NCBI GenBank assembly: GCA_028382965.1
Contig: JAOEUK010000003.1
Coordinates: 1-64,000, forward strand
Direction: 5' to 3'
DNA length: 64,000 nt
Source of the DNA: Candidatus Puniceispirillum sp.
GTDB taxonomy: Bacteria > Pseudomonadota > Alphaproteobacteria > Puniceispirillales > Puniceispirillaceae
Below, one piece after another: positions 36,739 to 42,672 of the stretch (position 1 is the stretch's first letter; the number at the start of each line of letters is the position of its first letter). The notes under the pieces are model-generated. The model did not search any database, was not told the origin of the DNA, and saw only the letters and a program-made list of their open reading frames with translations. Position numbers and translations under genes: made by a program.

Positions 36739-38907
36739 TTGGGCAAGTCACCATTTTACCAATTTTTACGCTTACAACTTTTTACCATGTTGTTAATTAC
36801 ACCATTGTTTGAGGTTCTTGCTGCTGACAGTCCGATTGGATTTGAGGCAGATAACGTGGTGGTAAATCAAAAAGATGGAAGTTTAGTAGCAACGGGCAAT
36901 GTTGAGCTTAAACAAGCCAACAATACCCTGCGTGCTGATGAGATCACATATTACCGTCAAAAAAACAAAAGTATAGCCTACGGTAATGTTATCCACACAG
37001 ATGAAACAGGCACCATCACTCGAGCAACCATGATGGAGTTAGATACTGAATTTACACATATTATTGCTGAAACACTCATTTCACATTTTGCAAACGATGA
37101 GTGGCTTGCGGCGGACACTGTTGACCGAGTTGCAGGTGAAAAAGCCATTTTTAATAATAGCCGTTATACCCCTTGTAAATGTGATTTTTTGAATGGCGAA
37201 CTACCCCTTTGGGAGATCAAAGCCAGTCAAACCGTTAGAAACGAAAAAACACAAACCATCACGCACTTCAACATGCGAATGACAGTTATGAATATTCCAG
37301 TGGGTTATCTCCCATTTTTATCTCATCCAGATTCAACTGTGAGACGCCGATCAGGATTTTTGACACCCAGCTTCATTGTTAGCTCTGATTTGGGTTTTAC
37401 TCCCTCTATTCCATATTATAAGATAATAGATGAAACAAGTGATGCAGAGTTTGTTGGTTACAGATATCAACATCGTGGCCTTGGTGTAAAAACTCGATAC
37501 CGCAAATTGTGGGATACTGCATCATTACAAGCAAACCTTTACGCTGCTAATGTCGAAACCTATAAAAAGAACCGCGAACTGGTTGGAGCAATAGACATGC
37601 GTTTTTCTAGCCAGATTGGCAATGGTTGGAACGTGGATGCCCAGCTTCGCCGAGCAAGTCAAGACACATTTATGAGGCGTTACAACTTTAATAATGACAC
37701 ATCATTAAAGTCAAACATCACTGCAACTAGAACAATTAGTAACCGCTACTACCTTGTCGAAGCATCAGACCGCCAATCCCTTGAAACTGGAAACAAAGTA
37801 CAGCATGAAACAACTGTTTTACCTTATGTCTTTTTTGAAAAAGAAGAAAAAGGCTGGGGGAAAAATCAGAGATTCCGTACTGAATTAAGCGCGCTCCAGC
37901 TTGACAATGATGAGGGGCATGACCTTGCACGCTGGAGTGGAGTCTTTGAATTGTCTGAGGAATTCCAATTACCGCTGGGCACTGCAAATTACAAAGCAAA
38001 TGCAACTGGCAATTATTACAGCCTGCATAGCAAACCAACCGCCGCCACCAGCAGCCTTGGCGACCATAGCTTCATAACTCCAGCTTTATCAATTGGATGG
38101 CGTTTACCCATAGCCTTAACTGGTAATTATCGAACCGCCATTTTAGAACCACAGGCCCAATTAGCTATTGTTGGTGGCCAGGACAATACTCCTAGGATCC
38201 CAAATCGTGATTCTAATGAATATAGAATTGACGAGGCAAATTTATTTTTATTAAATCGTTATCAAGGTAAGGATTACGTGCTCCCAGGATCACGAACTGA
38301 CATTGGTGTGTCGGCAACAACAAAAGATATTGTTCTTGGTGATGTGTCTGGTTTTTTTGGAGTTAGCCGACAACTTTCTGGCAAAGCGTCCGCTGGACTC
38401 AATGCTGGTCAAGGCAATAAATATTCAGACTATGTTGCCAGTCTCTCTGTAAATCCTGAAAACAGCCTAAATATACGCTGGTCTGGCCGCTTGTCGTCAA
38501 GTGATTTGACTATGAATGAGTCAAAAACTTCAGTTGCTTCCTCTCTCGGAACAGGACAGGTGAGTGTAACACATAATCAAATTGGTAAAGCCTACTTTGC
38601 TTCAAGTGATGATGACAGAGAAGAACTATATGCAAGCTATACACAACCTATGTCTGGCGGCTGGACCTTCTCCACCACTCAACTATGGGACCTGTCTTTT
38701 GGAAAAACAGTGCGAAAGAAAAGCACTGCCCAACTTTCATGGAATGGTGGAGTCCAAAACTGTTTATACGCAACCATAAGATACGAAAATGACCCTGTTT
38801 CCGATAGGGATGTTGACGCCACAGACCGGCTCAATCTTGCTCTTGGCTTTAAAAATCTTGGTAATCTGTCAAATTTTGGGCTGACTTCTCTTCTTCCAAC
38901 AAACTAA
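36739..38907 (+). CDS. lptD: LPS-assembly outer-membrane protein LptD
   Basis: Outer-membrane beta-barrel that inserts LPS into the outer leaflet with LptE. It has 722 residues. A signal peptide (about 1-29, ending 'FEVLAADS') precedes an LptA-like jellyroll with 'FEADNVVVNQKDGSLVATG' (35-53). The conserved barrel entry 'VMNIPVGYLPFLSHPD' lies near 180-195, followed by alternating hydrophobic strands to the C-terminus. A TTG at 36739 is used as start, because the nearest ATG (36787) would cut off the basic n-region of the signal. Cys residues near 150-155 are few, as in alphaproteobacterial LptD. It marks the left border of the accessory island. Confidence 0.9.
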   Translation: MGKSPFYQFLRLQLFTMLLITPLFEVLAADSPIGFEADNVVVNQKDGSLVATGNVELKQANNTLRADEITYYRQKNKSIAYGNVIHTDETGTITRATMMELDTEFTHIIAETLISHFANDEWLAADTVDRVAGEKAIFNNSRYTPCKCDFLNGELPLWEIKASQTVRNEKTQTITHFNMRMTVMNIPVGYLPFLSHPDSTVRRRSGFLTPSFIVSSDLGFTPSIPYYKIIDETSDAEFVGYRYQHRGLGVKTRYRKLWDTASLQANLYAANVETYKKNRELVGAIDMRFSSQIGNGWNVDAQLRRASQDTFMRRYNFNNDTSLKSNITATRTISNRYYLVEASDRQSLETGNKVQHETTVLPYVFFEKEEKGWGKNQRFRTELSALQLDNDEGHDLARWSGVFELSEEFQLPLGTANYKANATGNYYSLHSKPTAATSSLGDHSFITPALSIGWRLPIALTGNYRTAILEPQAQLAIVGGQDNTPRIPNRDSNEYRIDEANLFLLNRYQGKDYVLPGSRTDIGVSATTKDIVLGDVSGFFGVSRQLSGKASAGLNAGQGNKYSDYVASLSVNPENSLNIRWSGRLSSSDLTMNESKTSVASSLGTGQVSVTHNQIGKAYFASSDDDREELYASYTQPMSGGWTFSTTQLWDLSFGKTVRKKSTAQLSWNGGVQNCLYATIRYENDPVSDRDVDATDRLNLALGFKNLGNLSNFGLTSLLPTN

Positions 38908-38969
38908 ATGCTAAATAATCCAGCATGATATTATTTTGATAATAGCCTCAGGAAATTCAACAATTCTAA

Positions 38970-39146
38970 AATATTAACCTTTTCATTTGTTGGTCAGATC
39001 AGGGTCCGTTACTTGAGTTTCAGATACTACCCAACTATTACATCGTGACTAAATGGTTTGATGATGGGGCAGTATCAATAGAAAATTTCTACTTCTCAGC
39101 ACATATAGACTTTGATGAAATTCTTTTCAAATTGAGCAAACGATGA
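38970..39146 (+). pseudogene. C-terminal remnant of an unknown gene
   Basis: An open frame of 58 codons without ATG, GTG or TTG near its beginning reads '...WSDQGPLLEFQILPNYYIV' and then 'TKWFDDGAVSIENFYFSAH', ending 'DEILFKLSKR' and TGA at 39144-39146. The composition is protein-like. It could be the 3' end of a gene truncated when the island was inserted or rearranged. No family is recognised, and chance is possible. Confidence 0.3.
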
Positions 39147-39162
39147 AAGAATAATAATAATT

Positions 39163-39304
39163 TAATTTTTTAAAGTACTGTTTAATATATATTATATTAA
39201 TATAAACATAAATACAGTTAACTTCATTTTCATCAAATATATTTAGGTGATAATTAACTGAATTTATCAAATAATTACAATAATTTTTTAAAGATCACTG
39301 TTTT
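39163..39304. repeat. Imperfect direct repeat in AT-rich DNA
   Basis: TAATTTTTTAAAG occurs at 39163-39175 followed by TACTGTTT, and again at 39281-39293 followed by ATCACTGTTTT. The copies lie 118 bp apart. In DNA this AT-rich the match may be coincidental, but the shared ACTGTTT tail makes it worth recording at an island border. Confidence 0.3.
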
Positions 39305-39561
39305 TTTACCACTACAACCCAAGTCGCTATTATTTGTTAAAGTCTCTTAGGGTGGCGATTGCTACAAACCATAAAAGTCGTAATTTCCCCCACAAAGATC
39401 CATTTCGTTTTAATTTATGGTATTTACCAATCCCACAACTTGTTTTAACTGTTTTTGGATTAGACATCGAATTCAACACAAGCCTTTCGTATAACTTCTC
39501 CTTAACTCACCCTACCCCTGCCCCAGCATAAAATCGTTATTCTGATTATGCTTTAAAACAT

Positions 39562-39954
39562 TTATGACGGGACTGTTGACCGAGCATACTTGCCATTTTG
39601 AAAATATAAGACTTCAGTGACTTTACCATCGAGGTTTTCATATTTCTTTACTACTTGTCTCTGACCATTTCTTGATTTTGTTTCCATTCGCAGAAATCCA
39701 GTTTGAAACATTTTAGAAGTTCCATGTATTTTACCATTAAACCACTCGGACTCATGTTTAATTCGTCCATCTTTGTCATAATTCAGTGACTTTCCATGCT
39801 GAAGTCCATTTTTAAAGTTTACAAAGCCATTAAGGACTCCATCATCATAGTGGTTCACCACCGTTCCAGTAAAGGGAATCGAATCTCCCATAATGAATTT
39901 CAATCCATCAATTGCAACTATTTTCTTTCCAGTTATTTTATCAGTTTTAATCAT
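39562..39954 (-). CDS. MORN-like repeat protein
   Basis: A 130-residue protein with MORN_2/YwqK-type repeats. Units such as 'DDGVLNGFVNFKNGLQHG', 'DKDGRIKHESEWFNGKIHG' and 'NLDGKVTEVLYFQNGK' show the repeated aromatic, N-G-K/Q-x-x-G pattern of beta-hairpin repeats. There is no signal peptide. Relatives are found as antitoxin-like or surface-associated proteins, but function is unknown. Its ATG overlaps the stop of the serine recombinase gene (ATGA, 39951-39954), so it is translationally coupled to it. It lies inside the accessory island. Confidence 0.7.
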   Translation of the reverse strand: MIKTDKITGKKIVAIDGLKFIMGDSIPFTGTVVNHYDDGVLNGFVNFKNGLQHGKSLNYDKDGRIKHESEWFNGKIHGTSKMFQTGFLRMETKSRNGQRQVVKKYENLDGKVTEVLYFQNGKYARSTVPS

Positions 39955-40475
39955 GCGTCATCCTCAAATACAAAGTAGTCACTCCATCTAAATATCTCAG
40001 ACAGAGCACCATACCAACCACCGTTTCTAACCTTGTTTAGTTTCCCTAATCTGGTTCTCTCGGCACGAATGGCATTGTCATATTCTGCAAATCCATCAAG
40101 CAGACTCTTGAATAGATTGTCTGTTGGATTGTTGAGGTCGTATTGCCCATCTTTGGTGTAGAGAATTACACCATTCGTCTTAATTGCGTTTTTTATAACG
40201 AATTGCGTTTGGTCGTTTCGTGACAAACGGTCATTGTTATAGACGAACAGATGTTTGATTGTTCCGTTGTGGATTTCTAAAAGAAGTTCTGCAATTTTGG
40301 GTCTGTTTGTATGATTCTCGTGATGTAAAGAAGCAGCACCTTCATTCCAAATCTGGTATTTCATACCCAATTCTTTAGATTTATTGATACCTAATTCTTT
40401 TTGGGTTTCTAGACTCGTTCCCTCTTCTTGAACGGCACTACTCACACGAGTATAGATGTGAAGAATCTTTTTCAT
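39951..40475 (-). CDS. Serine recombinase (resolvase/invertase), catalytic domain only
   Basis: A 174-residue protein made almost only of the resolvase catalytic domain. It starts 'MKKILHIYTRVSSAVQEEG', with the nucleophilic Ser in 'RVSS' (12 or 13) and the conserved Arg in 'YNNDRLSRNDQ' near residues 79-89. The helix E region 'FAEYDNAIRAERTRLGK' is also present. After 'NGGWYG', where larger family members continue into a recombinase and zinc-ribbon domain, it ends within about 20 unrelated residues. It is therefore a truncated or rearranged large serine recombinase with no obvious DNA-binding domain. It may be inactive, or act with a partner. Coupled to the MORN-like gene. Confidence 0.82.
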   Translation of the reverse strand: MKKILHIYTRVSSAVQEEGTSLETQKELGINKSKELGMKYQIWNEGAASLHHENHTNRPKIAELLLEIHNGTIKHLFVYNNDRLSRNDQTQFVIKNAIKTNGVILYTKDGQYDLNNPTDNLFKSLLDGFAEYDNAIRAERTRLGKLNKVRNGGWYGALSEIFRWSDYFVFEDDA

Positions 40476-40651
40476 ACTATTATCTTACCACCGAACAAAT
40501 TCAAACGCATTGGCAAAATTGACAAGGTATCTCTATTTCATTTATAGATTGAATTCAATTGAGAGTTTGAACAGGGGGTATGGATGTTGGTTTGCAGCAT
40601 TCCAACTAACCGAAATTTCTAATAAAATAGACCGGAAACTTGGAGTTATTG

Positions 40652-41416
40652 ATGGAAAAATTTCTTGGGGAATTGACTATCGGTTCAGACGGTATTTGCG
40701 GAGATGTAAATGATTACGGTGAACAAGAAGAGGGAAAAAATCTTCGTCAATCCATAGCAAGCATAGTCTATAGTGACTATCTAGACGAAATACGCACGCA
40801 TCACAGCATAGCAGTGATGGACCGAGAAATTGAGAAATTTCTGAGTCAAATACCTAATGGTGGAGTAGTGCTAGATATTGGCGGATGTTGGGGTTGGCAC
40901 TGGAGAAAAACTAATATTCAACGACCTGACATTACAGTGGTTATTGTAGATTTAGTTCGTGAAAACCTCTTGCATGCGAAAGAAGTCTTGAAAGAACAGG
41001 TAACAAACAAAAAGGTTTTTCTGGTGCATGGTAATGCCTGTTCTTTAGAATTTGAGGACAAAACCTTTGATGGTGTTTGGAGTGTGCAAACAACCCAACA
41101 TATTCCTGATTTTAGTAGTTCGTGTGCAGAGATATACCGAGTTTTAAAAAAGAAAGGAATTTACTGGGATTATGGGTTGAATAACGCGACCCTAATCCGT
41201 CTTGTATATAAATTATTTCGGAAAACCTATCATTTGGATGGTGTGATTGATGGTAGATTCTTTCTACGACGAATGAACGACAGTGTAGTTAGAATTGTTA
41301 AAGAGACTTTTCATTCGGAACCAGTGGTTGGTTACTCTGAAATATTATTTACACCAGATTTGGGATTGCCAATTGGTGGAAAAGAAAATGCATTCCTTGG
41401 AAACTTTGATTTCTAA
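40652..41416 (+). CDS. Class I SAM-dependent methyltransferase
   Basis: A 254-residue methyltransferase of the Methyltransf_11 type. Motif I is 'VVLDIGGCWGWHW' (about 70-82), with an acidic loop 'VVIVDLVRENLLHAKE' after it, a post-II motif 'HGNACSLEFEDKTFDGVWSV', and 'EIYRVLKKKGIYW' for motif III. The G-G-C-W-G-W-H form of motif I is unusual. The C-terminal part carries Phe/Arg-rich helices that would bind the acceptor. I start at the ATG at 40652 because GGAGTT is 4-5 bases upstream; a TTG four codons earlier is less likely. It is the only plus-strand gene in the island. The acceptor is unknown. Confidence 0.78.
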   Translation: MEKFLGELTIGSDGICGDVNDYGEQEEGKNLRQSIASIVYSDYLDEIRTHHSIAVMDREIEKFLSQIPNGGVVLDIGGCWGWHWRKTNIQRPDITVVIVDLVRENLLHAKEVLKEQVTNKKVFLVHGNACSLEFEDKTFDGVWSVQTTQHIPDFSSSCAEIYRVLKKKGIYWDYGLNNATLIRLVYKLFRKTYHLDGVIDGRFFLRRMNDSVVRIVKETFHSEPVVGYSEILFTPDLGLPIGGKENAFLGNFDF

Positions 41417-41628
41417 TTTTACCAGCAAGTTCTTTATGTTGAAGTTTGTTGCACGGCAATGCAGTTTTAATGTTCAAAAAAGTGATTGATGAATGACGAA
41501 CTTTTTGGACAAACGGTTGACGCAGTTTAAGATAATTGAACCTTATCAAAGGGGGAGTTAATCAGTTGAATAAAACCCCACCAAAATCCAACCTCAAAAA
41601 CCGCATAAAATAAGGATTTCTGCATCTC

Positions 41629-41662
41629 AAATTAGGGGGAGTTAAAAACCCCCCCCTAATTT
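41629..41662. terminator. Bidirectional G/C-tract hairpin terminator
   Basis: An 11-bp perfect stem AAATTAGGGGG (41629-41639) and CCCCCTAATTT (41652-41662) sits between the methyltransferase gene and the minus-strand cassette, ending directly at the stop codon at 41663. The A/T-rich outer stem gives a T-run in both directions, so it can stop transcription from either side. Confidence 0.75.
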
Positions 41663-41866
41663 TCAAGATTTCAGTTTGATATTTCTATCCAACTGAGCAA
41701 TCTGTTCTCCAATTAAGGTGTTCTGTTGTGCAACTTCCAGAAACATCTTCACGAGGACTTTTCTCGCAGTTATCCCATCGGTCGGTTTGGAGTATTCATT
41801 ACCAAGTGTCACCAGTTTCTTACTGGATGCGTCAATTCGTTTTGAGTGAAGGGTTATATCCATCAC
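41663..41866 (-). CDS. Small island protein, 67 residues, unknown
   Basis: A 67-residue charged, helical-looking protein ('GITARKVLVKMFLEVAQQN' then 'LIGEQIAQLDRNIKLKS'). The start codon is GTG at 41866, overlapping the stop of the upstream gene (GTGA), with an ATG as second codon. It is the last of three coupled tiny genes. No family is recognised. The middle helix pattern could form a dimer or pair with the ribbon-helix-helix-like protein encoded just before it, which is inference. Confidence 0.55.
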   Translation of the reverse strand: MMDITLHSKRIDASSKKLVTLGNEYSKPTDGITARKVLVKMFLEVAQQNTLIGEQIAQLDRNIKLKS

Positions 41867-42066
41867 TTAGACATTTCATATCGTGATTGTAGGGTTGTTC
41901 TGGTTTTCCTATCTTGGGCAACCTGTTCTACATATTTGTTACGAACCAATCTGGCACCTTCTTGAAGTAGAGAATTGATGGAACGGTTATCCAAATCCTT
42001 AATCTTCATTAGGTCATCATAAATTTTTGCGTCTATACGAGCAGGGTATGTTTGTAAGTAGTTCAT
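41863..42066 (-). CDS. Ribbon-helix-helix-like small protein, 67 residues
   Basis: Starts 'MNYLQTYPARIDAKIYDDLM' and continues 'KIKDLDNRSINSLLQEGARL', then a basic tail. The pattern of a short strand with basic residues ('ARID'), a helix, the turn 'NRSINSLLQ' and a second helix is that of Arc/CopG-type DNA-binding antitoxins and plasmid regulators ('RSINSLINE' in many of them). The ATG overlaps the upstream stop (ATGA, 42063-42066). It probably binds DNA as a dimer and could regulate this cassette. Confidence 0.6.
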   Translation of the reverse strand: MNYLQTYPARIDAKIYDDLMKIKDLDNRSINSLLQEGARLVRNKYVEQVAQDRKTRTTLQSRYEMSK

Positions 42067-42323
42067 CGTTTCTGTTTCTCCATTCGTTGAAGTATCTTGG
42101 TTGATTTATCTACACCCACACCAGTTGCGGCAGCAGTTAGTGCGGTATACATCCCCATCTTTATTTGTAACCAGAATAGTTTCCCCATCGTTTCTAGTGC
42201 ATCAGCAAGTTTCTGAGGTGCATCTTCTGGTGTAGATTTTCTGAGGTCTGATAAATCTCTTCGAAGTGAACCAATCTCTTGGTCTAGTTTTGATGCGTAT
42301 TGTTTGACTTTTCCTAATCCCAC
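42063..42323 (-). CDS. Small island protein with coiled coil and hydrophobic segment, 86 residues
   Basis: An 86-residue protein starting with GTG at 42323. Residues 5-45 are a charged heptad-like helix ('KLDQEIGSLRRDLSDLRK'), and residues 49-71 are hydrophobic and rich in Ala/Gly ('FWLQIKMGMYTALTAAATG'), a possible membrane-inserting or packing helix. It ends in a basic tail 'QRMEKQKR'. This layout is seen in small membrane-active toxins and holin-like proteins as well as in harmless phage proteins; no family can be named. It is coupled to the ribbon-helix-helix-like gene by ATGA. Confidence 0.5.
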   Translation of the reverse strand: MGLGKVKQYASKLDQEIGSLRRDLSDLRKSTPEDAPQKLADALETMGKLFWLQIKMGMYTALTAAATGVGVDKSTKILQRMEKQKR

Positions 42324-42340
42324 TATGATTGCACCAGTTC

Positions 42341-42430
42341 TCAGTCCGATGACTCATTCAAGAGTTCTATATCGTCACTGTCTGGTGTCTCGTTTAGGTA
42401 AAGTCTTGTTAGTTCTACTATGTCTTTCAT
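42341..42430 (-). CDS. Possible 29-residue micro-ORF
   Basis: ATG at 42428-42430 to TGA at 42341-42343 encodes an acidic 29-mer beginning 'MKDIVELTRLYLNETPDSDD'. It lies 17 bp before the 86-residue ORF and in line with the other tightly packed minus-strand genes. The composition is protein-like, with alternating hydrophobic and acidic residues. It could be a leader peptide, a tiny coupled protein or chance. Confidence 0.35.
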   Translation of the reverse strand: MKDIVELTRLYLNETPDSDDIELLNESSD

Positions 42431-42438
42431 AGAACTAT

Positions 42439-42669
42439 TTAGGTGGTTTCATCACTCCAATATCTTTCTTTAGACAATAGAATAAGATGCAGAGTGTGTG
42501 AGGCACTCTGTTGGTAATTCCATCCCATCTCTAAATGTTTGGAGATGGTCTGATAAAGAAATTGTTGATAATCAGAATAGGCTGCAACCAGTAGATGGGA
42601 TGCACGAAGTTTGAGATGGAAGCATAGATAAGCATCTACATTGTTAGGGGATGACTTACCCCCTAACAA
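42439..42669 (-). CDS. Island ORF abutting the glmS stop, possibly 5'-truncated
   Basis: A 76-codon frame ending TAA at 42439-42441. From about codon 20 it reads like a genuine helical protein ('RASHLLVAAYSDYQQFLYQ', 'TISKHLEMGWNYQQSASHT'). The first 15 codons lie inside a perfect inverted repeat beside glmS and the only early start is TTG at 42669, without a ribosome binding site. I read it as either a real small protein with a different start or the 3' part of a gene cut at the island border. Unknown family. Confidence 0.4.
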   Translation of the reverse strand: MLGGKSSPNNVDAYLCFHLKLRASHLLVAAYSDYQQFLYQTISKHLEMGWNYQQSASHTLHLILLSKERYWSDETT

Positions 42670-42672
42670 TGT
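42638..42672. repeat. Perfect 13-bp inverted repeat at the 3' end of glmS
   Basis: ACATTGTTAGGGG (42638-42650) and CCCCTAACAATGT (42660-42672), with 9 bases between, touches the glmS stop codon. It resembles the G/C-tract hairpin at 41629-41662 (shared TTAGGGG core) but has no T-run on either side. It may stop or stabilise glmS mRNA, or mark the island junction. Confidence 0.6.

Larger units (their letters stand above)
38908..39561. other. AT-rich left end of the accessory island
   Basis: The 654 bp after lptD contain no complete gene. A 58-codon open frame without a start (38970-39146) looks like the tail of a lost gene. From about 39147 to 39300 the DNA is extremely AT-rich and carries an imperfect direct repeat, TAATTTTTTAAAG followed by (AT)CACTG or TACTG, at 39163-39180 and 39281-39300. 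No terminator with a good stem was found for lptD. This is the probable junction between core and island DNA. Confidence 0.5.

Noticed and set aside
39334-39531. Plus-strand 65-codon ORF at the island's left end
   Set aside because: No ribosome binding site, unconvincing amino-acid composition and no family; it lies in AT-rich, probably non-coding DNA.
42638-42672. Integron attC-like site
   Set aside because: The GTTAGGG...CCCTAAC order is the reverse of the RYYYAAC...GTTRRRY arrangement of attC, the seventh base does not fit, and no tyrosine integron integrase is present.
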